A stretch of DNA of 41,287 bases. It comes from a virus. Of this stretch, positions 24,408-32,779 are shown piece after piece. The stretch's first letter is position 1; each line of letters opens with the position of its first letter. The notes under the pieces were generated by a model. The model was not told where the DNA came from and made no database searches. It was given only the letters and a program-made list of their open reading frames with translations. The stretch spans positions 1 to 41,287 of the IMG/VR virus record IMGVR_UViG_3300044998_000448; one strand, 5' to 3'. The position numbers and the translations under genes were made by a program.

Positions 24408-25679
24408 TTACCATTTACCTGTAAGTAAAATTTCAATTTCTATAGATTGAAAAGGATTATCACATTTTATTTTTAATTTTTCATCTAAATATTTCTTTTT
24501 ATTTTTCAATCTAAAATAATTTCCATTTATAACTTCAAATTCATAATTTTCACTTGGTATATTATTTATAATGCTAAAAGAGAATGTTTCAGATGTCTGA
24601 ACACCATTTTCGTATAAATAAACACTATAAACTATTTCTTCGCCCTCATAAATCTTATCGGATGTAGGATTTACAACAATACTTTCATTTATTACCTGAC
24701 TAGAACCAGAAATGACAGTTACTCTTTTATAAATATCTGTATTGACATTCCATCTTCCCACCAAGCAACCCGTACCCGTATTTGTAAGTAACAAAACATT
24801 GCTTCCACTAATTGTACCTATACTCGGATTAGTAAGGCTGAATGAAATATCATAATTTACTGGTACATTATTTTTGTAAACAATTCCAGTTAAAGAGAAA
24901 CTATCCCCTACCCCACCAAGAATTATAGAAGGGCTGATAGAAATACTATACATTATTTTATAATAATCTGCCACTCCTAATTCTATATTATCAAATTCTT
25001 CATTGATAAAATTCTTTTCAAGATAAAATTTTAATAATGTTGAAGAATTATCATCACTTGTTTTTAAATTATTATAATTTATTAATCCACCACTTAAAAT
25101 TTTATAACAAACCCGATTGTCTTTGTTCCCAAAAATAAAACGCTGATTTTCTTTTATCGTATTTGTTTTTTTATTTTTTTGAACAAAAATTGTAATTTTT
25201 CCAGTAGGCGTTTTTATGAGTCCCGTATCATCATTTCCTACCGTACTCAAATAGTCAATCACACAAGGTTCACTAAATACTTTTCCAGTATCATAATCTA
25301 ACCATTTTAATACATTATTACATCTTCTTACCATCACAGAATTAATAGGAGTATTACTATAACTTCTATCTACAACAATCCAGATATTATCATCGAATTG
25401 AAATTTAGCACCAACTTTAGGTACATCCATTTCTGGTAAAAAATAGATTGTTCTAAAATCATTGTTTAATTTTTGACTAGTAGAAGGGTCAATAGATGTT
25501 GTAACACGGGTATCTATAAGATTATAAACAGAAGTACCCATAACCTCTTCATAACTAATTTTTCGATAGGTAGGTGAATTATAAAATTCAGATTTTATTA
25601 CTTCACTTGTATAATTAAATTCCTTATCTTTATAATTGGTAAATTCAGAAGGGCTACCAGAAATAAAATATCTATACAT
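24408..25679 (-). CDS. Putative head-closure/neck protein with Ig-like domains
   Basis: A 423-aa protein. Residues about 1-215 fit head-closure type connector proteins (FRTIYFLPEMDVPKVGAKFQF, then DNIWIVVDRS, VRRCNNVLKWLDYDTGK). From about 240 two Ig-like modules follow (YSISISPSIILGGVGDSF; ESIVVNPTSDKIYEGEEI), similar to BIG-type domains that decorate phage surfaces. The start is set at the ATG at 25679: GGGAG lies 9 bp upstream and immediately abuts the alternative ATG at 25688. It lies between the adaptor-like gene and the fibre gene, fitting a connector role. The N-terminal call is from pattern and position. Confidence 0.55.
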   Translation of the reverse strand: MYRYFISGSPSEFTNYKDKEFNYTSEVIKSEFYNSPTYRKISYEEVMGTSVYNLIDTRVTTSIDPSTSQKLNNDFRTIYFLPEMDVPKVGAKFQFDDNIWIVVDRSYSNTPINSVMVRRCNNVLKWLDYDTGKVFSEPCVIDYLSTVGNDDTGLIKTPTGKITIFVQKNKKTNTIKENQRFIFGNKDNRVCYKILSGGLINYNNLKTSDDNSSTLLKFYLEKNFINEEFDNIELGVADYYKIMYSISISPSIILGGVGDSFSLTGIVYKNNVPVNYDISFSLTNPSIGTISGSNVLLLTNTGTGCLVGRWNVNTDIYKRVTVISGSSQVINESIVVNPTSDKIYEGEEIVYSVYLYENGVQTSETFSFSIINNIPSENYEFEVINGNYFRLKNKKKYLDEKLKIKCDNPFQSIEIEILLTGKW

Positions 25680-25697
25680 ATTTCCCATCTCCCTTCT

Positions 25698-26144
25698 TTA
25701 TGGTTTATTAAAGTTTTCCCAATCCATATTTTTCAAAGTATAATCATTAATCAATTGAGATAATTCTTCTACTTTTATTTTATACAATTCCATTTTTTCT
25801 TTAAGATTAGCGGATTCGGCATATCTTTTGTAATCTCTATCTGTAATAGCAAGATTCATTTGTGTAATATCTTGAATAGTTTTATTTAACCAATACTTAA
25901 TCATAAGTCTGGATAAAATAATTTTTTCTTCAAGACTCAATTCTTCCAAAAATGTTTGAGTATTTTTATCATAATCTAATGTATTTTTACAAAATGGTTT
26001 GAAATCAACAATCGCCTGTAATAACCAAGCCTCTAAATAAGTATTCAAAGCACTTGAACCAGATGTATTATAGATATTTCTCAACCTATAATCATCCTGT
26101 AAAGTCATAAACAAATCAAATATCTCGACTGCACTTGTAACCAC
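25698..26144 (-). CDS. Putative head-tail adaptor protein
   Basis: A 148-aa, almost all-helical protein (VEIFDLFMTLQDDYRLRNIY; LEELSLEEKIILSRLMIKYWL) lying two genes after the major capsid protein, the usual location of the adaptor that binds the portal. It starts with GTG at 26144, preceded by AGGAG 7 bp upstream; the GTG and the preceding gene's stop overlap closely. The leucine-rich C-terminal helix (LKEKMELYKIKVEELSQLI) is amphipathic. No Zn or enzymatic motif. Function from context. Confidence 0.5.
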   Translation of the reverse strand: MVTSAVEIFDLFMTLQDDYRLRNIYNTSGSSALNTYLEAWLLQAIVDFKPFCKNTLDYDKNTQTFLEELSLEEKIILSRLMIKYWLNKTIQDITQMNLAITDRDYKRYAESANLKEKMELYKIKVEELSQLINDYTLKNMDWENFNKP

Positions 26145-26146
26145 AG

Positions 26147-26821
26147 TTATACTCCTAACATTTCATTTAATCTCTTTATATCTCTTGCCCTCTCTGCAAT
26201 ATCAATTCCAGTAATTTTTGTCATTTTTTCTACAAAATTCATATTAACATTGTCAGGATTATTAACAATTCTCTCAACAAGCAAAGTTATAATAACCTCT
26301 TTTTGAGAATCAGTAGCACTTTTATATAAACTTATACAAAGGTCTGGATTCATGCCCCTTACAATCTGTTCAATTTTTTCTTTATCTAAAATATGCTTGT
26401 AATATTCCTGCAAACCATGTTTTTTAATAACTGCATCATTGGCAATATAAAAATGTCCTTCTCTTAAAAATTCAGGATGACTTTCCATGATTTCAATTAA
26501 ATCTGCATAGGGGATTCTTTTCATTTCACCAAATTCTCTAAAAGTATAGATTTTTCCTTTACCATATCCCTTTGTTGAAAGAGAAAGATTCCAAGCAGTT
26601 AAACTGATAACTTTTATATAAGCATCAGGGCGAATGTCAATCAAGTCTGAATCATTTTCACTATAAATAACTTCTTTTTCTTCTTTTGTACCCTTAATTT
26701 CATCAATCTCTTTTTTCAAAGAATTGATAATTTCAAGTAATTCATTAATCGTTTGATTGCTTTTAGTTTCATCTGAAACATTATTGTTCAATCCCATCTC
26801 TCTTGATGATTTTCTAGGCAT
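26147..26821 (-). CDS. Conserved phage protein of unknown function, 224 aa
   Basis: I recognise the central pattern (GYGKGKIYTFREFGEMKRIP then YADLIEIMESHPEFLREGHFYI) as one recurrent in large Firmicutes phages, where it is uncharacterised. A basic N-terminus (MPRKSSREMG) precedes a coiled coil (about 22-46). The C-terminal half is helical and ends with RDIKRLNEML. AAAGGAAA lies about 10 bp upstream of the ATG. It directly follows the major capsid gene and its hairpin. The FREFGE/YADL block looks like a small DNA- or protein-binding helical module. Function is not known. Confidence 0.5.
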   Translation of the reverse strand: MPRKSSREMGLNNNVSDETKSNQTINELLEIINSLKKEIDEIKGTKEEKEVIYSENDSDLIDIRPDAYIKVISLTAWNLSLSTKGYGKGKIYTFREFGEMKRIPYADLIEIMESHPEFLREGHFYIANDAVIKKHGLQEYYKHILDKEKIEQIVRGMNPDLCISLYKSATDSQKEVIITLLVERIVNNPDNVNMNFVEKMTKITGIDIAERARDIKRLNEMLGV

Positions 26822-26852
26822 CTCACATATTTCCTTTCGTTTAAATAATTTA

Positions 26853-26879
26853 GGAGTAGGGGAAAATATCCCCTACTCC
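26853..26879 (-). promoter_or_regulatory. Strong hairpin downstream of the major capsid gene
   Basis: A 10-bp perfect stem (GGAGTAGGGG 26853-26862 with CCCCTACTCC 26870-26879) and 7-nt loop lies 23 bp after the capsid stop. The minus-strand sequence after it is TAAATTATTT, only weakly U-rich. It may be a leaky terminator or a 3'-end stabiliser. It is comparable in position with the hairpins after the major tail and tape-measure genes. Confidence 0.7.
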
Positions 26880-26902
26880 ATAAGATAAAATTTTTATTAT
26901 TT

Positions 26903-28018
26903 TTACAGGTCAACTGCACCAGCAACAGCACTGGTCGCCACAGCCACACCCCAAGCCTTCATAAGGGTAGTAGTTTGCGAAAGAGTCGACAATTCAAAGT
27001 TACCAGTCGTATTAGCAATCGTAGAACCTTCAAGGCAAAGTTTCACAATCTTTTGTGAAGCGGGTGAAACAAGGTAGAGGCGATTATTCTTTACCAAACC
27101 AAAGAAGGGGTTTTGCCAATTAGCAACCTGCGGGATTTCAATTGCATCGTAACCAAAAGCCGTTCTCATATAGCCCAAGCGGACATATTCAGAATCCAGC
27201 ATATAGCGGTAAGCAGTTCCAGCGGGCAGAACTTTATTCAAGGCAACATTCGTACCAATCACAACCGCCTTTGCACCGCCATTGAAAGCAGTAACACGCT
27301 GTGCAAGGTCAATAAATCCGTCTTGGGTGTAACCACTCAAGCGCAATCCACCAGAACCACTCACAGTCAAAGCACCCAGAGTCGCATCAAAGAGGGTGTA
27401 CGCATCCAGAGCCATCTGTGATTCGAGTGAACGAACTGCTTTGGTAATAAATTCAGCCAAAGATTCTTTGCCAGCCAAAACACGATACAGAGAAACACCA
27501 ACCGTAATCTGTCTAAATTCGGGAGTAACGGTAACAGTACCAGAAAACTGCTTGTACATTTCACCACGATTCTTTCCCATGCCCGCTTTTGAAACGGCAA
27601 ACAAATCACGGGGTTTTACTTCAAACGCAAAGGAATCACCAAATCCACCAACTCTAACATCCGTGAACATACCAATCGAATTAATTACAGAATCGGGCAA
27701 AACCATATCCACAAGGGCATTGACCACAGCAAAAGTTTCATGGACAATTAGAGGATGATTGAACCACTGCTCAACGGGATAATCACCAGCATAAGGTACA
27801 TTAGCCCGTCTTAAAATTTCTTTGCGAATTTCAGCATTCAAAATCTCTTCTTTTTCAGCAAACGAAATCCGATTACCTTCTTCATCAACCGTAGCAAAGT
27901 CGTACTGCTTGCTATTGTCAGTCAAAGACATATAATGATTCCAGTAATCAGGAAATAATTGTTTGTAAAGGCGGGTATTCCCCTTTGCAAAAGTTTCAAC
28001 ATTCAAAGGCATTTTCAT
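26903..28018 (-). CDS. Major capsid protein
   Basis: Building block of the icosahedral head, 371 aa, with probable HK97 fold. A helical N-terminal arm (about 1-70, FAKGNTRLYKQLFPDYWNHY; AEKEEILNAEIRKEILRR) is followed by EQWFNHPLIVHETFAVVNALVD, GDSFAFEVKPRDLF and a long spine-like helix (ESLAEFITKAVRSLESQMALDAY, interrupted here). The C-terminal half alternates strands and loops and ends GVAVATSAVAGAVDL. AAGGAG lies 11 bp before the ATG. Flanking protease, decoration-like gene and connector genes support the call. G+C is far above the window average (31 of 60 bases at 27241-27300), typical of highest-expressed genes. Confidence 0.85.
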   Translation of the reverse strand: MKMPLNVETFAKGNTRLYKQLFPDYWNHYMSLTDNSKQYDFATVDEEGNRISFAEKEEILNAEIRKEILRRANVPYAGDYPVEQWFNHPLIVHETFAVVNALVDMVLPDSVINSIGMFTDVRVGGFGDSFAFEVKPRDLFAVSKAGMGKNRGEMYKQFSGTVTVTPEFRQITVGVSLYRVLAGKESLAEFITKAVRSLESQMALDAYTLFDATLGALTVSGSGGLRLSGYTQDGFIDLAQRVTAFNGGAKAVVIGTNVALNKVLPAGTAYRYMLDSEYVRLGYMRTAFGYDAIEIPQVANWQNPFFGLVKNNRLYLVSPASQKIVKLCLEGSTIANTTGNFELSTLSQTTTLMKAWGVAVATSAVAGAVDL

Positions 28019-28061
28019 TTTTATATTATCTCCTTCTCTTTTATAAATAAATAAATTTTAA

Positions 28062-28577
28062 TTACTCACCGACTACCATCAGTTTGTAGGCAGTAACACG
28101 AGCGTTTTCAATTCCTCTACCAATCGAAATAAAAGTAGTTTCGACAAGTTTCAGAGAAAGACCAGCACCCTGTGAAGCACCCCAAGTCAAGAGCCAACTA
28201 CCAGCACTAGCATTAGCAAAGGTATTGCCACCAATCGCATTGCTAAAAGCATCGGCAGTTAGGGTAATAATATCACCAACTTTCGGTTTAAAAGCAGTGA
28301 ATGTTCTACCAGCGGGGACATAAAACTCACGGGGGTCAGTACCCACACGATAAATCTCGCCACTCGAATCCATCACAAAAGGAATTTCGGGAGTAGCACA
28401 CATCCACAAAGCAGTAGCCGAACCAGTAGCCACAGTAGCCGTCCAAACTCCACTAGCAGAAGTGTTCAGAGCAAACACATTCCCATTGTCAAGAGTAGAA
28501 CCAGAGACACACTCTCTCAAAAGAGCGTTCACATCGTGCGCTTGCACACTATTCAAAATCAAAACTGCATGAGCCAT
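28062..28577 (-). CDS. Putative head decoration / capsid cement protein
   Basis: A 171-aa, Ala/Gly/Ser/Thr-rich beta protein between protease/scaffold and major capsid genes, the usual place of decoration proteins. Stretches such as FVMDSSGEIYRVG, VPAGRTFTAFKPKVGDIITLTAD and RGIENARVTAYKLMVVGE fit a small beta barrel. GGAGGT precedes the ATG by 10 bp. G+C and codon use match the capsid gene and differ from most of the window, consistent with an abundant virion protein. No membrane or enzyme motif. Confidence 0.6.
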   Translation of the reverse strand: MAHAVLILNSVQAHDVNALLRECVSGSTLDNGNVFALNTSASGVWTATVATGSATALWMCATPEIPFVMDSSGEIYRVGTDPREFYVPAGRTFTAFKPKVGDIITLTADAFSNAIGGNTFANASAGSWLLTWGASQGAGLSLKLVETTFISIGRGIENARVTAYKLMVVGE

Positions 28578-28598
28578 TGTATATTAACCTCCATTAAA

Positions 28599-30467
28599 TT
28601 ATTGTAGTTTTTTCCAAACAGATTTTACTTTTTTGCCATTTGCAGGCAAGCCATATTTTATTACTTCATCGGTTTCAGTATTCTTTTTTATAGCAAAATT
28701 AAAGGCTTTGGCTTTGGCTAAATTAGCCCAAGCATCAAAGTTTTCTAAAGTGTATTCACGGGACATATCTCTCAACATATCTATTTCTTCAGAAGGAATT
28801 TCAGTTTTTTCCATAATTTCTCTTAAAACTTTATCAACAGAAAAAGAAAACATTTCTCTTTCCTTTTCAGCCTTAAATTCCCTCAATTCTTTATTTTCTT
28901 TTTGAAGTTTAGCAAACATAGAAGAAAGATACTCATAGGCTTTTAATGCTTCTTCTGTATAACTACCAGATAAATAATTATAAAAATATGTTCTATATGT
29001 TTCATCTTCTAATGAGTCAAGAAAATATTTAATATCCGCATGGGCATCAAGGGACATTTTTACTTCTTCATCATTGCACATTTCTTCTGTTTCAGAAGTT
29101 TCACCTTCTTCTTTAGATTCCCCTTCCGCCGACTCCTCTGCATCATCTTCTTTCTCTGGATTCAATTCAACTTCTATTTCAACCTCAAACTTTTCAGAAT
29201 CGTCAGAATGAATAGACATCTTTTCCTCTTCTTTATCTTCTTCTAAAAGACCAAGTTTTTTGTATATATTTTCAATTTTCTTGACAACTTCTGTTTCTTC
29301 CTCTTGTTTTGCCCTTGCCAAAGCATTTGATAAACCATAGCGATTATAGACAACTTTATCTCCACGAATCTCCATAACTGGATAATGTAAAGATTGAGAG
29401 GGAGAATCTTCCCATCCTTCATCTACCTTCAGATAAACCTCTTTAACCAATTCACGATAATTTTCTGCCTTTAAAATATCCCACATTAAATCTACTTTGT
29501 CAACTTCACCCCATGCCTTATCGCTGACAGATTCAGGAGATTTATCTATTTCTAGTTTTTTGCCAGTACCCCATTCTTCTTTTGGGATAGCAAAAGTTTC
29601 AACTTCTTCTATCTTCATCAATACTCCTTTCTTATCTATCTCTTTTATTTTTGCATAAATTTGATTAACCCATTTTTCACATGCTTCCCCGCCCCTTAAA
29701 TAATAATTTATATCTTTTTTATTATTCTTTTTAAAATAATTATAAAGACTTTTAATTTTATCGGGAGTAGCAAAGATTTGTTTACAAAGATAATCTGAAT
29801 ATACCAGAGACAGACTTCTTGGATTTTTTTCCATAAATTTATATTTAGAAATAGTATCTTTAACTTCTTGTGGAATTTCAAGATTGATTTCAGAATACTT
29901 ACTAAATTTTGTTAGAATTTGTTCATAATTCTGAAATGCAAGCACTTTTAATTTTGCATCATCCACTGCTGGTGATACAAAATCTCCCAAAATACAAACC
30001 CCCGTATAAGAAAAATCAACCATTTCATAAATATTTCTTTTTTTATCAAAAGGTCTTTTTTCATTCAAAAGTAATTCAACCGAAATACTTTTTTCCCCAT
30101 TATCTCTTTTCAAAATTTGCATTAATTTTTTATTGTATAATTTCCATATTTTACCAACTACCTGCAATCCTTTTCTGCCATCTTTTAAATCTATGATTTT
30201 TCCAGAATTGGGTACAATAAATCCAGCAATGCGGTTTTCTTCTGGTAAAGAATGAGTAAAAACATCATTAAGAGAATTATCAAAATTATACACAATTGGC
30301 TTATTATAAATTGTATGAGTAGTATTTTTTAGAACTTCTTCTGAACAATAAAAACCATTATGATTTTCACCCGTTGAAAAAACCACCATTTCAACAATAG
30401 AAAATTGACCATCTTCTGAATTAATTAAATCGAGGGATTCAACTTCAAATCGTATTATTTCACCCAT
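28599..30467 (-). CDS. Prohead protease fused to scaffold
   Basis: A 622-aa multidomain head-maturation protein. Residues 1 to about 175 fit an HK97-type prohead protease: ENHNGFYCSEEVL, a His in FTHSLPEENRIAGF (His72), and a Ser in EKSISVELLLNE (Ser127/Ser129), then FSYTGVCILGDFVSPAVDDAK (broken by turns). Residues about 205-275 (PDKIKSLYNYFKKNN; GGEACEKWVNQIYAK) and about 315-405 (WGEVDKVDLMWDILKA; SLHYPVMEIRG) resemble two accessory modules often attached to such proteases. An acidic linker (about 420-465) precedes a helical scaffold-like end. The start is the ATG at 30467 with AGGTGG upstream; a GTG at 30479 overlaps that site. Confidence 0.72.
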   Translation of the reverse strand: MGEIIRFEVESLDLINSEDGQFSIVEMVVFSTGENHNGFYCSEEVLKNTTHTIYNKPIVYNFDNSLNDVFTHSLPEENRIAGFIVPNSGKIIDLKDGRKGLQVVGKIWKLYNKKLMQILKRDNGEKSISVELLLNEKRPFDKKRNIYEMVDFSYTGVCILGDFVSPAVDDAKLKVLAFQNYEQILTKFSKYSEINLEIPQEVKDTISKYKFMEKNPRSLSLVYSDYLCKQIFATPDKIKSLYNYFKKNNKKDINYYLRGGEACEKWVNQIYAKIKEIDKKGVLMKIEEVETFAIPKEEWGTGKKLEIDKSPESVSDKAWGEVDKVDLMWDILKAENYRELVKEVYLKVDEGWEDSPSQSLHYPVMEIRGDKVVYNRYGLSNALARAKQEEETEVVKKIENIYKKLGLLEEDKEEEKMSIHSDDSEKFEVEIEVELNPEKEDDAEESAEGESKEEGETSETEEMCNDEEVKMSLDAHADIKYFLDSLEDETYRTYFYNYLSGSYTEEALKAYEYLSSMFAKLQKENKELREFKAEKEREMFSFSVDKVLREIMEKTEIPSEEIDMLRDMSREYTLENFDAWANLAKAKAFNFAIKKNTETDEVIKYGLPANGKKVKSVWKKLQ

Positions 30468-30482
30468 AAAAAATCCCACCTT

Positions 30483-30713
30483 TCACTTTTTATTTTTTCC
30501 AATCCAACGGGATAATTTTAAAAAAAACTTATCTAAAATTGAAAAATGATTATATTTTTTTCTAAATAATTCATAATTAAAATATACACAGGTATTTCCA
30601 TAGAAAAAAATAGGTAAATCATATTTCTTTACTAGTTTTTTAGCATACCAGATTGGATATACCTTAACTGCACTTTGATATTCTCTATATAACTTTCCTT
30701 GAGAGTATAACAT
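30483..30713 (-). CDS. Hypothetical basic protein, 76 aa
   Basis: Unrecognised. The protein is rich in Tyr and Lys (LYREYQSAVKVYPIWYAKKL) and ends with a basic helix (LKLSRWIGKNKK). No cysteine pair or membrane segment. AAAGGA lies 6 bp before the ATG. It sits between the ferritin-like and protease genes, 13 bp and about 15 bp apart, and is clearly part of the head operon. It could be a small head-assembly factor. Confidence 0.5.
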   Translation of the reverse strand: MLYSQGKLYREYQSAVKVYPIWYAKKLVKKYDLPIFFYGNTCVYFNYELFRKKYNHFSILDKFFLKLSRWIGKNKK

Positions 30714-30726
30714 TTTATATCCTTTA

Positions 30727-31206
30727 CTAGTCAGAATATATCAATTCTAAATTATACCATTTATTTTCTGATAACTCTACTAAATCTAAAAGGCGATAAG
30801 TTTCATCTGTTTCATGTATTTGTTGTTCTATCATCTTTTTCAAAAACATTTCGGATAACGAATCTTCTTCCCTTGCCAAGTTATATATTTCAGTTAATGA
30901 GTCGGTTGTTTCTTTTTCTAAATTGAAGTAAAACATGGCTAACTCAAGTGGTGAAGTAAAGTTTATTTTCATAGAAGATACTTGTGGAACTTCTATTTCT
31001 ACATTCATGCTATCTAAAAATTCAAATATTTGTTCAGCATGGGACAATTCCTCTTTATACTGTTCATAAAACTTTTTAGATAACTTATTCATTCCTTTTG
31101 TACTTAGAAAAGAAGATATTTTTAAATAAATAAAAGAATTTTTATATTCCTTTTCCATCTGTATCATTAAACTTTTCAATAAATCAGAAACTTCATTTAT
31201 TCTCAT
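30727..31206 (-). CDS. Ferritin-like protein
   Basis: A 159-aa four-helix-bundle protein matching bacterial ferritin from end to end. Predicted iron ligands align with E. coli FtnA: Glu20 (MEKEYKNSF), Glu53 and His56 (KEELSHAEQ), Glu97 (NLEKE), and Glu127-Gln128 (IEQQ). The B-site Glu130 position of FtnA appears replaced by His131 or shifted to Glu132. The helix-B pattern FYEQYKEELSHAEQIFEFLD and the loop before FTSPLE are typical. Expected role: ferroxidase or iron storage, or redox protection. It lies between portal and protease genes, 4 bp after the portal stop, so it is late-expressed with head proteins. AAAGGA precedes the ATG by 9 bp. Whether it forms a cage or joins the virion is unknown. 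Confidence 0.8.
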   Translation of the reverse strand: MRINEVSDLLKSLMIQMEKEYKNSFIYLKISSFLSTKGMNKLSKKFYEQYKEELSHAEQIFEFLDSMNVEIEVPQVSSMKINFTSPLELAMFYFNLEKETTDSLTEIYNLAREEDSLSEMFLKKMIEQQIHETDETYRLLDLVELSENKWYNLELIYSD

Positions 31207-31210
31207 ATTA

Positions 31211-32761
31211 TTATAATCCTTTTATTAAATTATTCCCTGCTTCTCTGGTTTGAGAACCATCTTCACTCAAATCTAATTCATTTTTTTGTGGTCTGCCAAC
31301 TTTTGAAGATACTCCACCAGTTATCACTATATCATTATAACCTTTTTCTTTCGATTCTGCAAGCCACTTTTCAAGAACATGAGGATTGACTCCTAATGCA
31401 CTGGCTATTTTTTGAGGAAGAACAATTCCCTTTTCTGCAAGATTTAATGCGGTTTCCATTCTATTTTTTCGACTGATAAAATAATCATTACCTTCCAGTA
31501 AAAAGTTAAATTTGAATTTCTTTGTTCTCTTTCCAATTACATAATCTAAAAATTTCTCAAATTGAGGATAAAGAGATTGTTCAAGTATTTTACTATCCGA
31601 TTCAAAGGATAATTGACTATCTATCACATTCATCTTTTGTTGAGAAGCAAATATCAAACTGGTATTCATTCCAGAACTCGCCATAGCCGTTCTCAACCAA
31701 GAATCATACATACCGTTATTGTCATCAAAAGAAAATGCTTTCATATCTTCCAACGGAGCAGAAGATAATTTAATTGCATTTGATAAAGATTTTTGGGCAA
31801 TATTAAGAAATTCTCCAAGTGTTTTCGGATTAATAGCAATCATATCTTTGACACTGGTTTTAGTATCTTTCAGCATCGGTACTTGCCCCATGATTACTTT
31901 GGTGGCATTTGCAAAATTAATATCTTTTTGAAGTGTCCTGATTACGGGTTGATTGACAAACTCTGACATGAGTCCAGAAAAATAAGGTACACTTGCTACA
32001 AGGGAAGAATCCAATTTAAATACCCATGCTACATCGGGGGGAATATCTACCCATAAATTATAAAAAGATTTACCTCTATTCTCTGGTGAAACAGGTAAAT
32101 AATATTGCTTTATGTCTTTTCCAGAAAATAATTCATTAAATTTTTTCTTAAAAAATGGATGATAAAGATTTATGTCTACCCCAGCCTGCAAAAAGTAATA
32201 AAAATTGAATGAGATTAAAAAACCATAATCCCATGTAGAAGTGATTTTTACATAATCAAGCGGTAATTCTTGAAAAACAATTTTATCATTTTCCCTTAAA
32301 CAAAAAGCATATATTTCATTTCTCAACATCTGCTTGGTAGCAATTCTGAAATAATATTTATGGTCAAACTTATCCAAAAAGTTTGAAACAATTTTCTCAT
32401 CTCTTTGATAACTTTTTGTATTATAATCTTCTTTTTCGGCATTAGAGTAATAATTTATATCAAAGGAAAGATGACTAGCCATATAAGATAAAATTCTTTT
32501 AAAGGGCATTGAAATAATTTCAAAATTTTCAATAAAAGAACGCAACTTATCTTCATGGTTTTTAGCATCTCTTAAAGATTGATATAAATCTTCTTCTGTA
32601 GCATCCAAAGGCATAAAAGAAATATCTTTTAATCTTTGATTAAGTAAATCAGGATTTATAATCCCCGATTGGAAAATTCCCGCTAAACTTCTTGCAAAGG
32701 TAAGGGTGTCCCAAACTTCTTTTTCTGTCAACAGAATTTCGTTATTTTCATTTTCGGTCAA
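31211..32761 (-). CDS. Portal protein
   Basis: Forms the dodecameric vertex through which DNA is packaged and ejected, 516 aa. It follows the large terminase and precedes head genes. Fitting features are FEIISMPFKRILSYMASHLS near residues 80-100, LPLDYVKITSTWDYGFLISF, LIFASQQKMNVIDSQLSFESDS in the core, and a long C-terminal region ending GVSSKVGRPQKN and GSQTREAGNN, common in Firmicutes phage portals. It starts with TTG at 32761, after AAAGGAAGGG. The next in-frame Met is about 50 residues later and would remove conserved sequence, so the rare TTG start is preferred. Confidence 0.82.
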   Translation of the reverse strand: MTENENNEILLTEKEVWDTLTFARSLAGIFQSGIINPDLLNQRLKDISFMPLDATEEDLYQSLRDAKNHEDKLRSFIENFEIISMPFKRILSYMASHLSFDINYYSNAEKEDYNTKSYQRDEKIVSNFLDKFDHKYYFRIATKQMLRNEIYAFCLRENDKIVFQELPLDYVKITSTWDYGFLISFNFYYFLQAGVDINLYHPFFKKKFNELFSGKDIKQYYLPVSPENRGKSFYNLWVDIPPDVAWVFKLDSSLVASVPYFSGLMSEFVNQPVIRTLQKDINFANATKVIMGQVPMLKDTKTSVKDMIAINPKTLGEFLNIAQKSLSNAIKLSSAPLEDMKAFSFDDNNGMYDSWLRTAMASSGMNTSLIFASQQKMNVIDSQLSFESDSKILEQSLYPQFEKFLDYVIGKRTKKFKFNFLLEGNDYFISRKNRMETALNLAEKGIVLPQKIASALGVNPHVLEKWLAESKEKGYNDIVITGGVSSKVGRPQKNELDLSEDGSQTREAGNNLIKGL

Positions 32762-32779
32762 CTTTTAGCCCTTCCTTTC

